NCBI RefSeq assembly: GCF_003148845.1
Contig: NZ_QGHA01000001.1
Span: 434,001 to 498,000, forward strand
Length of the DNA stretch: 64,000 bases
Source: Mucilaginibacter oryzae
Lineage (GTDB): Bacteria > Bacteroidota > Bacteroidia > Sphingobacteriales > Sphingobacteriaceae
Direction of reading: 5' to 3'
Part shown: positions 17,740 to 27,016 of the stretch, in pieces
How positions within the stretch are numbered: position 1 is the first letter of the stretch
How the letters are laid out: each line of letters starts with the position of its first letter
Position numbers and translations under genes: made by a program
Notes under the pieces: generated by a model
What the model was told of the DNA's origin: nothing
The model's input: only the letters and a program-made list of their open reading frames with translations
The model's database searches: none

Positions 17740-18159
17740 TTACGCGTAAGTAACGCTCAATGTAATTGGCACGCTCAGCGCTTTTGAAATAATACAGCCG
17801 GATTTGGCGCCCTCTGCAATTTCCTTAAACTTCTCTTCAGAAACGCCATCAATAGCCGAACCCTTAAGCTCCAGGTGAATACCTTTTACTTCTAAAGCCT
17901 GCATATCCAGGTCAAGGATGGCATCAGTAGTTAAATCATTGGGTGTAAAACCCGCCTGAGTTAAAGCAGCGCCAACAGCCATGGTGAAGCAGCCGGCATG
18001 TGCAGCCGCCAATAATTCTTCGGGATTGGTGCCGATACCGTCGGCAAAACGGGTTTTAAATGAGTACTGGGTTTTGTTCAATACGGTACTTTGGGTAGTA
18101 ATTTCACCCTGGCCTGCCTGTAAGGTGCCGTTCCAATGTGCATTTGCTGTACGTTTCAT
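17740..18159 (-). CDS. OsmC family peroxiredoxin
   Basis: Thiol-dependent hydroperoxide reductase of 139 aa, the usual OsmC length. The two redox cysteines are Cys57 in 'AAAHAGCFTMAVG' and Cys122 in 'KSGCIISKAL'. The N-terminal 'KRTANAHWNGTLQAGQG' is typical of the OsmC branch rather than Ohr. It detoxifies organic hydroperoxides in the cytoplasm. It is followed upstream by an old yellow enzyme gene on the same strand, 107 bases away, so both may belong to an oxidative or electrophile stress response. Confidence 0.95.
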   Translation of the reverse strand: MKRTANAHWNGTLQAGQGEITTQSTVLNKTQYSFKTRFADGIGTNPEELLAAAHAGCFTMAVGAALTQAGFTPNDLTTDAILDLDMQALEVKGIHLELKGSAIDGVSEEKFKEIAEGAKSGCIISKALSVPITLSVTYA

Positions 18160-18266
18160 AGTTTGTGGTTTTTGTATTTTAGTTATTTGGTTTATAGACC
18201 ATGCTTCATAGTTCTTTGCTCAACTTAATGACCTCATCCATGGACCATTAGCTATGGACTTCCCCG

Positions 18267-19340
18267 TTAATTACTCCATTTTGCCCGCTCATATTGTACC
18301 GGCCATTTCACGTCTTCGCCAAGCTCGTGAGCGGCACGGAGGGCGAAGTGTGGGTCACGCAGCATTTCCCTTGCCATAAACACCAGGTCGGCCTGTTCGT
18401 TCTCAATAATATCGTTTGCCTGCTGTGCTTCGGTAATCAGGCCTACGGCTCCGGTAAGTATACCACTTTCTTTTTTTATTTTAGTTGCAAATTCAACCTG
18501 ATAACCCGGCGTTAATGGTATTTTAACATTGGGGATATTACCACCGGTAGAGCAGTCGATCAGGTCGACCCCTTTATTTTTTAAAATGTTGGCCAGCGCT
18601 ACCGAGTCGTCCGCGTTCCAGCCACCCTCTACCCACTCGGTAGCCGAGATGCGCACAAACAACAGGTTTTCTTCAGGCCAAACCTGTTTCACCTCGTCAA
18701 TAATTTCTAAAAGAAAACGAATGCGGTTTTCAAAACTTCCGCCATATTCATCAGTACGCTTATTGCTGAACGGCGAAAGGAACTGGTTAATCAGGTAGCC
18801 GTGGGCGCCATGCAATTCAATCACCTCAAAACCCGCGGCAACAGCCCTAACGGTTGCGGCTTTAAAATCGGCTTTTACCTTTTCTATTCCGGCTTTATCC
18901 AAAGCAACCGGCGCTTCTTCGCCCTCTGTAAAAGGGATATTGCTTGCCGAAACGCTTTTCCAGCCATCCGGCTGATTTGAAGGAATTTGTTTGCCGCCAA
19001 CCCAGGGTTGCCTATGGCTCGCCTTTCTGCCGGCATGTGCCAGCTGCGTTCCGGCAACAGCTCCCTGTGCTTTAATAAAACCGGTAATTTGTTTCAGCTT
19101 TTCAATATGCTCGTCTTTATACAGGCCGAGATCGGCAAAGGTGATGCGGCCTTCCGGCGATACTGCCATGGCTTCGGTGATGATCATTCCGGCGCCGCCT
19201 GTAGCAAAGCTGCCCAGGTGCACCAGGTGCCAGTCGTTAGCAAAACCATCGGTGCTCGAATATTCGCACATGGGCGACACCACGATGCGGTTTTTAAGTT
19301 CGATATTTTTTATTTTAAGGGGTGAAAACAGTGTAGACAT
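18267..19340 (-). CDS. NADPH-dependent old yellow enzyme (YqjM/NamA class)
   Basis: FMN-dependent ene-reductase that reduces activated C=C bonds of enones and related electrophiles. I use the Met at 19340 (MSTLFSPLKIKNIELKNRIV), giving 357 aa. A 16-residue upstream extension lacks family similarity. The barrel shows the thermophilic-like class signature 'SPMCEYSS', where Cys25 corresponds to the FMN-tuning Cys of YqjM. It also has the substrate-binding His pair in 'ELHGAHGYLINQFLSP' and the FMN phosphate region 'ILTGAVG'. It sits beside osmC on the same strand. Confidence 0.93.
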   Translation of the reverse strand: MSTLFSPLKIKNIELKNRIVVSPMCEYSSTDGFANDWHLVHLGSFATGGAGMIITEAMAVSPEGRITFADLGLYKDEHIEKLKQITGFIKAQGAVAGTQLAHAGRKASHRQPWVGGKQIPSNQPDGWKSVSASNIPFTEGEEAPVALDKAGIEKVKADFKAATVRAVAAGFEVIELHGAHGYLINQFLSPFSNKRTDEYGGSFENRIRFLLEIIDEVKQVWPEENLLFVRISATEWVEGGWNADDSVALANILKNKGVDLIDCSTGGNIPNVKIPLTPGYQVEFATKIKKESGILTGAVGLITEAQQANDIIENEQADLVFMAREMLRDPHFALRAAHELGEDVKWPVQYERAKWSN

Positions 19341-19561
19341 ATGTATTTTCTTTTCACAAATATGCTTAACAACACACGGTATGCGCATAGGTTTTTTGTA
19401 AAATAAACATCAGGGTGATAAATATGACCGTAGCTTGTTTTTTTTAGGCGATTACCCCCGATCATAAAATGATCACACCGATTCCACAGTCTTTTTATCG
19501 GGAGGGAGAGCGATTTTAGGGATTACTTTGAATTGATGATTAGTTCATTACATTTACCGCC

Positions 19562-20098
19562 ATGTCTGTAATAACTACCCGCCTGGCAACGCCGGATGAT
19601 ATTCCGGAGTTGCAGCAATTGATCGGTATTTCGGTTCGTGGTTTAAGTACCGCTTACAATACGCCGCAGCAAATTGAAAGCGCTATTAAATATATTTTCG
19701 GAGTAGATACCCAACTGGTTATTGACGGCACCTATTATGTAGCCGAAATGGAAGGCGTTACCGTAGGTTGCGGCGGTTGGAGCAAAAGGAACACGTTGTA
19801 CGGCGGCGATCAGCACAAAGAGGTGGAAGACCCGCTGCTTAACCCGGAAACTGATCCGGCGCGCATCAGGGCTTTTTTTGTTCACCCGGATTATGCCCGC
19901 CGGGGCATCGGCACCCATATTATTAAAGTTTGCGAAGCTGCCGCGCGACACGCCGGTTTTAAAAGCCTGCAATTAGGCGCAACACTCCCTGGAGTACCGC
20001 TTTACGTAGCTATGGGATACCAGGCTTTAGAAAATATACAACAGCCTATGCCTGACGGCCACGTATTGCCCATTATTAAAATGTACAAAAACTTGTAA
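19562..20098 (+). CDS. GNAT family N-acetyltransferase
   Basis: Acetyl-CoA-dependent acyltransferase of 178 aa. The start (MSVITTRLATPDDIPEL) matches the GNAT N-terminal pattern. The acetyl-CoA-binding motif A is 'IRAFFVHPDYARRGIGTHIIKVCEAAA' at about residues 98-125, with the R/Q-x-x-G-x-G/A signature RRGIG. The C-terminal strand is 'LYVAMGYQALE'. The substrate is unknown. It lies 97 bases ahead of the alkylation-repair genes, but a candidate promoter in that gap suggests it is separate from them. Confidence 0.92.
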   Translation: MSVITTRLATPDDIPELQQLIGISVRGLSTAYNTPQQIESAIKYIFGVDTQLVIDGTYYVAEMEGVTVGCGGWSKRNTLYGGDQHKEVEDPLLNPETDPARIRAFFVHPDYARRGIGTHIIKVCEAAARHAGFKSLQLGATLPGVPLYVAMGYQALENIQQPMPDGHVLPIIKMYKNL

Positions 20099-20162
20099 CA
20101 AAGCTTATATTTACTTAGTACAGGTTAGCAAGTTCCGGGTTTTATTGGCATGGCGGCCTCTA

Positions 20163-20170
20163 TAAATTTG
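20163..20170 (+). promoter_or_regulatory. candidate -7 element of the alkylation-repair operon
   Basis: TAAATTTG matches TAnnTTTG exactly and lies 25 bases before the start of the AraC-MGMT gene. A TTTA at 20141-20144 stands 18 bases upstream as an imperfect -33 box. Confidence 0.45.
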
Positions 20171-20195
20171 TAGTGTACAAATAATAATTAACGTT

Positions 20196-21053
20196 ATGAG
20201 CACACAGGAAAATATCAATTACGGGCGTGTTGCAGAGGCAATAAAATATATTCAGCTTAACTTTAAAAACCAGCCCGACCTGGACGAAGTAGCCGAAAAA
20301 GTAAATCTCAGCCCTTTCCACTTTCAGCGACTGTTTACCGACTGGGCGGGCATCAGTCCTAAAAAGTTTTTACAATACCTGAGCCTCGATTATGCCAAAA
20401 ACATTTTGAAGCAGAAACAGGCTACCCTGTTCGATACAGCCTTTGAAACGGGTCTTTCCGGGACAGGCCGACTGCACGATCTTTTCATCAATATTGAAGG
20501 CATGACGCCTGCCGAATATAAAAGCGGTGGCAAGGCACTTGAAATTAATTACAGCTTTGCCGGAAGCACCTTCGGCGACATCATTGTGGCTTCGACAGCT
20601 AAAGGCATTTGCTACCTCGCCTTCGCCGATAACCGTGAAACCGCTTTAAACGAGTTACTGCTGCAGTTTCCGAATGCAACCTACAGGCAAATGGCTGATG
20701 CGGCCCAGCAAAATGCTTTATTGGTATTTAAAAAAGATTGGTCGGAATTATCGTCTATCAAACTGCATTTAAAAGGCACGGGCTTTCAGCTTAAGGTATG
20801 GGAAGCGTTGCTTAAAATACCCATGGGTGGTTTAAACACTTATTCAGATGTATCGCAAACCATACAAATGCCAACGGCCAGCAGAGCTGTTGGCAGCGCG
20901 ATTGCTGCCAACCCGGTAGCTTTTTTGATCCCGTGCCACCGGGTAATTAAATCAACCGGCGAATTTGGGCAATACCACTGGGGCCCAACCCGTAAAACAG
21001 CGATGATAGGCTGGGAAGCGGCAAAAGTTCAGGAACCCTTACACATGCAATAA
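20196..21053 (+). CDS. AraC-type HTH / methylated-DNA-protein cysteine methyltransferase fusion
   Basis: Ada-like protein of 285 aa lacking the N-terminal zinc domain of classical Ada. Residues of about 10-108 are an AraC-type double helix-turn-helix ('LDEVAEKVNLSPFHFQRLF', 'DTAFETGLSGTGRLHDLF'). Residues 195-280 form the O6-alkylguanine transferase domain with 'GTGFQLKVWEALLKIPMGG' and the active site PCHRV (acceptor Cys247). It transfers the alkyl group irreversibly to itself and may also activate transcription. It is followed 4 bases later by a 2OG-Fe(II) oxygenase gene, then by a gene for an Ada-like zinc domain. The missing Ada module is thus encoded separately in the same operon. Confidence 0.95.
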   Translation: MSTQENINYGRVAEAIKYIQLNFKNQPDLDEVAEKVNLSPFHFQRLFTDWAGISPKKFLQYLSLDYAKNILKQKQATLFDTAFETGLSGTGRLHDLFINIEGMTPAEYKSGGKALEINYSFAGSTFGDIIVASTAKGICYLAFADNRETALNELLLQFPNATYRQMADAAQQNALLVFKKDWSELSSIKLHLKGTGFQLKVWEALLKIPMGGLNTYSDVSQTIQMPTASRAVGSAIAANPVAFLIPCHRVIKSTGEFGQYHWGPTRKTAMIGWEAAKVQEPLHMQ

Positions 21054-21057
21054 CCAC

Positions 21058-21765
21058 ATGAATATCAAACAAAAGATTGATAGTTTAAACTGGACTGAAA
21101 TAGCCGCAAGCCTTGATGCAAAGGGATACGCGCAGGTGAAGGGAGTATTACCCCATGACGAATGTGAAAGGTTGAAAGCTGCTTATCCAAACGGGGCGCT
21201 TTACCGTAAAACGGTAGTGATGGAGCGGCACAATTACGGCATCGGTGAGTATAAATACTTTGCCTATCCGTTACCGCCGGTTGTACAGCAGTTAAGGGAA
21301 TATGTTTATCCGTACCTTGCGCCGGTTGCCAACAACTGGATGCGGCAATTGAACAAAGAACATCCGTTTCCGGCTAACCTTAACGAATTGATAGAACACT
21401 GCCACCAGCACCAACAAACAAAACCAACTGCCCTGATCCTGAAGTATGAAAAAGGCGGCTTTAACGCCATGCACCAGGATTTATACGGCGAGATCTATTT
21501 CCCGATGCAGCTTGTGTTTATTTTGGATGAGCCCGGCCGGGATTATGAAGGCGGTGAATTTGTATTAACCCAACAAAAGCCCAGGGAGCAATCGCGGGCT
21601 ATGGTATTGAAACCGGCCCAAGGCGATATGCTGATCTTTACCACCAGTTTTCGCCCGGTTAAGGGAACAAGGGGTTACAACCGGGTAAATATGAAGCATG
21701 GCGTAAGCGAAGTAACCGAAGGTAAGCGACACAGTATGGGTATCATATTTCACGATGCCAAATGA
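21058..21765 (+). CDS. 2-oxoglutarate/Fe(II)-dependent oxygenase in alkylation-repair operon
   Basis: Double-stranded beta-helix dioxygenase of 235 aa. The iron ligands are visible as His139-x-Asp141 ('MHQDLYGE') and His214 ('MKHGVSEV'). Arg224 ('GKRHSMGIIF') is in place to bind 2-oxoglutarate. The fold region also shows 'YEGGEFVL' and 'GDMLIF'. It resembles the prolyl-4-hydroxylase-like superfamily branch more than canonical AlkB. Its position between an O6-alkylguanine transferase and an Ada-like domain suggests oxidative dealkylation of nucleic acid, but the substrate is not established by sequence. The stop overlaps the next start (ATGA). Confidence 0.85.
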   Translation: MNIKQKIDSLNWTEIAASLDAKGYAQVKGVLPHDECERLKAAYPNGALYRKTVVMERHNYGIGEYKYFAYPLPPVVQQLREYVYPYLAPVANNWMRQLNKEHPFPANLNELIEHCHQHQQTKPTALILKYEKGGFNAMHQDLYGEIYFPMQLVFILDEPGRDYEGGEFVLTQQKPREQSRAMVLKPAQGDMLIFTTSFRPVKGTRGYNRVNMKHGVSEVTEGKRHSMGIIFHDAK

Positions 21766-22007
21766 TAAAGCATCTTGATTTAGGCGATACCAATTTTGCG
21801 CGAAGCCGGAAACTGAAACAGTTGATAGACGCCGGTGAGATTAAGTTTGGCGGCTATATGAAGTCCAAAATTTACGGCTTGTTAAAATGCCCTGCGGGCA
21901 AACGCATGAAAATGGGAAACCGGATTTTCTTCATTTCGGAAGAGGAAGCTTTACAGGCAGGCTACAGGCCTTGCAGCAGGTGTATGAAGGAGGCCTATTT
22001 AAAGTGA
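21762..22007 (+). CDS. stand-alone Ada-like metal-binding domain protein
   Basis: Small protein of 81 aa related to the N-terminal zinc domain of Ada, which in E. coli repairs methylphosphotriesters through one of four zinc-bound cysteines. Visible family features are 'KIYGLLKCPAGKRM', 'NRIFFISEEEALQAGYRPCSRCM'. Three of the four cysteines are kept (Cys43, Cys71, Cys74). The second position of the first pair (C-x3-C in Ada) is Lys47 here. Loss of that ligand makes zinc binding or methyl transfer uncertain. Its ATG overlaps the oxygenase stop, so the genes are translationally coupled. Confidence 0.85.
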   Translation: MIKHLDLGDTNFARSRKLKQLIDAGEIKFGGYMKSKIYGLLKCPAGKRMKMGNRIFFISEEEALQAGYRPCSRCMKEAYLK

Positions 22008-22017
22008 AAAGCCTTGC

Positions 22018-22155
22018 ATGTATAATTTCATAGACGTGCAAGGACGCAAATACGCTAAAAAAACTTTGCGTCTTAGCGCCCTGGCGTGCTTAAAATCTCA
22101 AACTTTTTAACCTGCAAAATACTTCACGCCTTAGCGTCTGCGTGAAATAGATTTT
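22018..22155. repeat. dispersed 'TTTGCGTCTTAGCG' intergenic repeat
   Basis: Between the Ada-like gene and the next gene there are repeated permutations of the words ACGCTAA, TTTGCGTCTTAGCG, GGCGTG and CACGCCTTAGCGTCTGCGTG, on both strands, making imperfect dyads. From memory, similar intergenic sequence is common in Bacteroidota genomes. I cannot verify copy number from this window. Confidence 0.45.
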
Positions 22156-22219
22156 ACACCCTGCCTGCCGGTACTTAATCCACATTATCGTCGTTATAAA
22201 CAAAACTAAAACCGCAATC

Positions 22220-22798
22220 ATGTTCAGGCAAATCCTGCTGTTATTTTCCTTGCTGTTTATTGTAACCATTTCCCGTGCCCAGACGGCAACTGCAGATGAA
22301 GTATATGATAAATACCTTGATTTTAACCTTGCACGTTTACAGGGAGAGGTAGAAAAGGCAACAGACCTGGCAGAACAACTGATGAAGGATACCCTAAAAC
22401 TAAAGCCCCATGTCCGGGTAAATTTTTACAATTCGGCAGCCAAGCTTTATGAAGATGGCAGCCAAAGCGTAAAGGCTATCGAATTGTATGAACGGGTGGT
22501 TGCGGCCCAGCCGCAATATTACGTGGCCCATAGGGCTTTGGGCTATCTTTACCTTAAATATATTCCCGATGCAGATAAACCATTAGATATCCCCTCAACA
22601 AATCCGGACTATATAAAAGCGGTAAAAAAATCCCTGCCCCAGCTTGAAAAGGCCCAGGCCTGCGACGCGGACGATAACACCTTAACGCTTATTAAAACTT
22701 TGTACAAAAATATCGGGGACGTTAAAGGATTAACTTCTCTGAACGAACGATTGAAGGGCTTAAGTAAAAATTGTATTGATATTTTAAGCGATGAATAA
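22220..22798 (+). CDS. secreted TPR-like protein of unknown function
   Basis: Unrecognised 192-aa protein. The N-terminus MFRQILLLFSLLFIVTISRAQ is a signal peptide. The mature part is helical with repeats of about 34 residues resembling tetratricopeptide units ('FNLARLQGEVEKATDLAEQLM', 'QSVKAIELYERVVAAQPQYYVAHRALGYLYLKY'). A scaffold or protein-binding role in the periplasm is inferred. The gene is convergent with the rRNA methyltransferase gene and ends 3 bases short of it, with no obvious shared terminator. Confidence 0.75.
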   Translation: MFRQILLLFSLLFIVTISRAQTATADEVYDKYLDFNLARLQGEVEKATDLAEQLMKDTLKLKPHVRVNFYNSAAKLYEDGSQSVKAIELYERVVAAQPQYYVAHRALGYLYLKYIPDADKPLDIPSTNPDYIKAVKKSLPQLEKAQACDADDNTLTLIKTLYKNIGDVKGLTSLNERLKGLSKNCIDILSDE

Positions 22799-22801
22799 TA
22801 T

Positions 22802-23971
22802 TCAGTTAACCGCAGCACTAAGCCTTGCCACAAACATGGTATCCGCTTTGCGTTCGTAGCCCTTCAAAACGGCCTTCTCTTCGAGTTTCATCCCCAATTC
22901 GTTCACCAGGTAATCTACCACATCCTCATTCTCGCCTTTAAAAGCCGAACAGGTGATATAAATAAGCGGTTTCCCCGGCTTCAGGTATTGAAACACATTT
23001 TGAGCGATACTTTTTTGAAGCTTTTGGAAAAACTCGATCTTATGGGTATCAAACTGGGCTATCATTTCCGGTGTACGCCCCCAGGTGCCCGAACCGCTGC
23101 AGGGCGCATCAAGGATAATACCATCAAAAGCATAATCGTGCATTACCGAATCAACATTTTGGGTAAGATCGAGCGCTTTTTTTTGATACTTGCTTAGCCC
23201 GGCCAGATGAAAACGCTCATCAAGGTTAGCTAAAATCGACTCGCGAATGTCAGATACCACGAGTTTGATATTTGGTTCATCCTCATGCAGCAGGAGCGAT
23301 TTACCGCCCGATGCCGCGCAGGCATCCCACCAGCTATCCCAACGCTGCGGCTTAAAATAATTGCCGGTTTGCTGCGACGAGTAATCCTGTACCTCAAACC
23401 AATGCTGTTTGGCAAAGATGGTTTCTAAACGGGTACCATTAGGCAGCGAATAGCAGCCGTTACCCTCATCTTTAAAAACTACCTGCGCCTTGGTCAATTC
23501 GGCTTTAACAAGGTGATCATAGCCATTGCGTACACGGATAAACAGATCAGGCTGGCAGAAAAATGATTTCAAAAAAGCTTTTTTATCAATCCCTTCCGAA
23601 AGTTCATTACTCCAGGGAAAAACATCTTCGAGATTGAAATCGGGATAGGCGGCTTTTACAATGGCAATTTTATCATCATCGTTAAAACCAACGCAGGCGG
23701 CCCAATCGGGCTTAAAGTTTTGCAGAAAGGAATTAATCTGGGTATTGCACAAAAACTCGGCAACCATCAGGCGCTCCTCTTCGGGCAAATTGGGTAAGGC
23801 CCTGCCCAACCTGAAATAATTGTACACTAACCGGCTGGCTACCCGCCTGTCGGTAGAGCCCATTTGTTTATTTTGACGATAAAAGCCTGGTAAAAATTTA
23901 CTTAGTGGCGTATCGGCAGGGTATTCACCCAAAATTCGCTGAAACGTTTTAAGCTGGTTTATAGCCTTCAT
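22802..23971 (-). CDS. RsmB/NOP-family RNA (cytosine-5-)-methyltransferase
   Basis: SAM-dependent m5C RNA methyltransferase of 389 aa. The N-terminal half is divergent (RsmB-like helical region plus RNA-binding part). The catalytic domain, about residues 190-389, has the paired cysteines of the family: 'ILDAPCSGSGTWGR' (motif IV) and 'YITCSAFKGENEDVV' (motif VI). The SAM site residues appear near 'WWDACAASGGKSLLL'. The likely substrate is 16S rRNA, but the exact position is not deducible. The start (ATG at 23971) overlaps the stop of the upstream lipoprotein gene by 4 bases. Confidence 0.92.
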   Translation of the reverse strand: MKAINQLKTFQRILGEYPADTPLSKFLPGFYRQNKQMGSTDRRVASRLVYNYFRLGRALPNLPEEERLMVAEFLCNTQINSFLQNFKPDWAACVGFNDDDKIAIVKAAYPDFNLEDVFPWSNELSEGIDKKAFLKSFFCQPDLFIRVRNGYDHLVKAELTKAQVVFKDEGNGCYSLPNGTRLETIFAKQHWFEVQDYSSQQTGNYFKPQRWDSWWDACAASGGKSLLLHEDEPNIKLVVSDIRESILANLDERFHLAGLSKYQKKALDLTQNVDSVMHDYAFDGIILDAPCSGSGTWGRTPEMIAQFDTHKIEFFQKLQKSIAQNVFQYLKPGKPLIYITCSAFKGENEDVVDYLVNELGMKLEEKAVLKGYERKADTMFVARLSAAVN

Positions 23972-25227
23972 TCTACCTGTTTTAACTCAAAGTTAGTGTA
24001 TGTTAATATATTTACGTGGGTATTTATCCAACCCAAGCCAGGTTTCTTTATAAAATGGAAACTGTTATGCAATCCCTTAAAATCGGTTTGCTCCATATCC
24101 GTCAGCCCTTTATTGGCAAAAAGCAGCTTACCGAAATACAAACCTTCGTCAAAACCTTTTATGGCATATTCGGTCGGTTCAACGTGATAAGCCTTGCGAT
24201 AGTTACGCGAAAAGGTAATTGTAGCCCAGGCTTTGTAATTTATTTTTTCGGCGGAGGTGATGTGCGTTTGCAAACGCTGCAAAAGCTGCGGTTTCAGGAA
24301 GCTGAACTTCTCCCAGCTTGGGTGACCGAACAATACTACCGGGTAATGCTTTTTCAAAGTATCGAGCGAACGCAAGGTTACACCGAGAAAAGCCTGATCG
24401 GTAGCGGGTATAACAAATACGTTTTTATCTGTTTTGGAGAGCTGCGGCAGCAGGCTGCTCAAATTTCCCCTCACCACAAAAAGGCTAACAACCTTTATTT
24501 TCTTTTTACTCAGGCTGTCTGTAGCTCTTTTAAAATTAACGGCATATTCCTTTTCCTTGCTGAAGCCCGACCGAAGTATAAAAATCTTTTTAGGCTTAAG
24601 GGTACGGTTAATATATTCGGCGGCTCCCCAGGCGTGGTACTCCAGGGGCGGGATCACGGTAACCAGATTCTGCCTTTTAACGGTGGAAGGATTAGCGGGC
24701 GACAGCGGCGATACAATAGCTCCCTTTGAATAGGATAAGGCAGCACTAAAAGCCCTCATCCCCTCCGGAAATACAGGGCCAACAATCAGATCGGCCGAAC
24801 GAACAGCCGGGTTTAACGCTATATTCCGGGCCTGCGAAATCTCATCCTGCGAATCGAACAATTGCAGTTTGAAATTACTTCCGTCGGCAGTAAGCGAATC
24901 GAGCGCAAGTTTAAAGCCCTGATAATACTCTACAGACATATTGGCTTTACTCAGATCGGCAGGGCTGTAGCGCTGTGCAGGATTTAAATGCTCAAGGCCA
25001 AAAGGCAGGATCATAGAAATGGTAGCAACCTTATCCTCAGCAGCTTTCCCGTGCTGTTTTTCGGGAGTATTATCGGACTTTTTGGTAACGTTATCAGCCG
25101 TTTTTTTTACGGTAGTTGCTACCGGCCGCGTTTTGGGTGAACAAGCGGCCAGCAGCAATGCTATGGTAAAAAATGGTAACCACTTATTCCCACTCAATAG
25201 TGGCCGGTGGTTTCGAGCTGATATCAT
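23968..25227 (-). CDS. periplasmic-binding-protein-fold lipoprotein
   Basis: Lipoprotein of 419 aa. The lipobox is LLLAAC (Cys29 from the first ATG), followed by a low-complexity Lys/Thr linker. The rest has the type 1 periplasmic binding fold: '[22 protein letters not shown]', '[12 protein letters not shown]', '[19 protein letters not shown]' and '[16 protein letters not shown]'. Relatives in Bacteroidota are annotated as ABC-type amino-acid receptors or PenA/LppC-like activators. No transporter genes are nearby. The only good start lies 44 bases inside guaA, so translation is probably coupled to guaA. Its stop overlaps the methyltransferase start (ATGA). Confidence 0.82.
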   Translation of the reverse strand: MISARNHRPLLSGNKWLPFFTIALLLAACSPKTRPVATTVKKTADNVTKKSDNTPEKQHGKAAEDKVATISMILPFGLEHLNPAQRYSPADLSKANMSVEYYQGFKLALDSLTADGSNFKLQLFDSQDEISQARNIALNPAVRSADLIVGPVFPEGMRAFSAALSYSKGAIVSPLSPANPSTVKRQNLVTVIPPLEYHAWGAAEYINRTLKPKKIFILRSGFSKEKEYAVNFKRATDSLSKKKIKVVSLFVVRGNLSSLLPQLSKTDKNVFVIPATDQAFLGVTLRSLDTLKKHYPVVLFGHPSWEKFSFLKPQLLQRLQTHITSAEKINYKAWATITFSRNYRKAYHVEPTEYAIKGFDEGLYFGKLLFANKGLTDMEQTDFKGLHNSFHFIKKPGLGWINTHVNILTYTNFELKQVE

Positions 25228-26713
25228 ATACTACCCGGTTAATTCCTTTTACGTTGTTGATGATCTCGTTGCTGATCTTCGCCAGCAGATCATATGGCAG
25301 ATGGCACCAGTCGGCGGTCATCCCGTCAACCGATTCAACGGCGCGCAAGCAGATCACGTTTTCATACGTGCGCTCATCGCCCATTACCCCTACCGATTGT
25401 ACCGGTAAAAATATTGCGCCGGCCTGCCAAACTTTATCGTAAACCCCGGCACTGCGTAAATTGTTTATATAAATCGCATCGGCCTCCTGCAAAATGGCAA
25501 CTTTCTCCGGCGTGATATCGCCCAAAATCCTGATTGCCAAACCCGGACCAGGGAAAGGATGACGGCCTAAAATATTAGGATCGATACCTAAAGCTTTGCC
25601 TACTTTCCTCACTTCATCCTTAAATAAAGTGTTCAGCGGCTCAACAACTTTAAGCTTCATAAAATCGGGCAAACCGCCCACGTTATGGTGCGATTTAATG
25701 GTAGCCGACGGACCTTTAACCGAAACAGACTCGATCACGTCCGGGTAAATAGTACCCTGGCCAAGCCACTTCACATCCTGAACCTCGTGCGCGGCATCAT
25801 CAAACACCTCGATAAATACCCGGCCGATAGCTTTACGTTTCTTTTCAGGATCGATCAGGCCAGCCAGTGCATCATAAAAGCGTTGTTTGGCGTCGATGCC
25901 TTTTATGTTTAAGCCCATGTGTTTGTATGATTCAAGCACCTGCTCAAACTCATCTTTACGCAATAAGCCGTTATCAACAAAAATACAATGCAGGTTTTTA
26001 CCGATAGCGTGGTGCAACAACACCGCTGCAACCGACGAATCCACGCCGCCAGATAAGCCGAGCACCACTTTATCATCGCCCAATTTTTCGCGAAGCGCGG
26101 CAATGGTAGTTTCGATGAACGAATCTGGTGTCCAATCTTGTTTGCAACCGCAAATGTCAACCAAAAAGTTTTGCAGCAATTGCTTGCCGTCGATACTGTG
26201 GGTAACTTCGGGATGAAACTGGATGCCGTAAGTTTGCGTACCTGTTACCTGGTAAGCGGCAACCCTTACACTATCTGTACTGGCAATAACCTCAAAATTA
26301 TCGGCAATACGCGCAATGGTATCTCCATGCGACATCCAAACCTGCGAACCGCCCGGAATATCTTTAAACAGCGGGTTTTCCTGGTTAATATATTCCAGGT
26401 TAGCCCTGCCGTACTCGCGGGTGCTTGATGGCAATACCTCGCCGCCATGAAAATGCGCAACGTACTGTGCGCCATAACAAACACCTAAAATAGGGCGCGT
26501 GGTATGGAACTGCGCAAAATCAAAGTGAGGCGCATCTTCCTGCCTTACAGAATACGGACTGCCGGAAAGGATGATACCTTTTACACTGCTGTCAATTTCG
26601 GGATAATGATTGAAGGGGTGGATCTCACAATAAATATTGAGCTCCCTGACACGGCGCGCTATAAGCTGGGTGAATTGCGAGCCAAAGTCAAGAATGAGGA
26701 TTTTTTCTTGCAT
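25184..26713 (-). CDS. guaA: GMP synthase (glutamine-hydrolysing)
   Basis: Converts XMP to GMP with ATP and glutamine, the last step of guanine nucleotide synthesis. The Met at 26713 ([17 protein letters not shown]) gives 509 aa, the normal length. A 25-residue upstream extension is repeat-derived sequence. The class I amidotransferase domain (1-195) has catalytic Cys79 in GVCYGAQY and His-Glu in 'FHPEV'. The PP-loop ATP pyrophosphatase follows with '[13 protein letters not shown]', then the dimerisation domain ending in 'KPPATIEWE'. It heads a minus-strand unit with the binding-protein-like gene and the methyltransferase gene. Confidence 0.98.
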   Translation of the reverse strand: MQEKILILDFGSQFTQLIARRVRELNIYCEIHPFNHYPEIDSSVKGIILSGSPYSVRQEDAPHFDFAQFHTTRPILGVCYGAQYVAHFHGGEVLPSSTREYGRANLEYINQENPLFKDIPGGSQVWMSHGDTIARIADNFEVIASTDSVRVAAYQVTGTQTYGIQFHPEVTHSIDGKQLLQNFLVDICGCKQDWTPDSFIETTIAALREKLGDDKVVLGLSGGVDSSVAAVLLHHAIGKNLHCIFVDNGLLRKDEFEQVLESYKHMGLNIKGIDAKQRFYDALAGLIDPEKKRKAIGRVFIEVFDDAAHEVQDVKWLGQGTIYPDVIESVSVKGPSATIKSHHNVGGLPDFMKLKVVEPLNTLFKDEVRKVGKALGIDPNILGRHPFPGPGLAIRILGDITPEKVAILQEADAIYINNLRSAGVYDKVWQAGAIFLPVQSVGVMGDERTYENVICLRAVESVDGMTADWCHLPYDLLAKISNEIINNVKGINRVVYDISSKPPATIEWE

Positions 26714-26715
26714 GG

Positions 26716-26995
26716 GCAAAGATAGGATTTTGACCGCTGATTTATAGTGATTTTTTTGATTTCGTTGATTACGCTGATTTTTCAGCACCGCAATTTTGTC
26801 GGAACTGACTTTATAGAATTAAGTTGAGAACATAATACTAATTAAATTCAATAAGCCTGAGTTCAGACAAGAAGATCAAGGTAATAATAAAATCAAACTA
26901 ATCGGTGTAATCAAAAACACAATCGTTGTAATCACAAAAAATAAAGATCAGCGAAATCACTTACAATCAACGGTCAATATTCTGATCTCATAGTT
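26716..26995. repeat. dispersed AT-rich repeat locus (copy 1)
   Basis: The 303-base gap upstream of guaA consists of words such as TGATTACGCTGATTT, CGGTGTAATC, TATAGAATTAAG, AATCAACGGT and TTCAGACAAG. The same words recur at 45579-45728 and 52340-52680. Imperfect inverted copies are present. No gene is seen. The guaA promoter must lie in or beside it, but I cannot place it. Confidence 0.5.
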
Positions 26996-27016
26996 TTTTG
27001 GCGAATAGGCTAAATG

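Noticed and set aside
24016..24729. Plus-strand 237-codon frame opposite the binding-protein lipoprotein gene
   Set aside because: Out-of-frame shadow of a well-supported gene on the other strand.
26714..26788. N-terminal extension of GuaA
   Set aside because: The 25 residues are translated dispersed-repeat sequence. The family start is [11 protein letters not shown].
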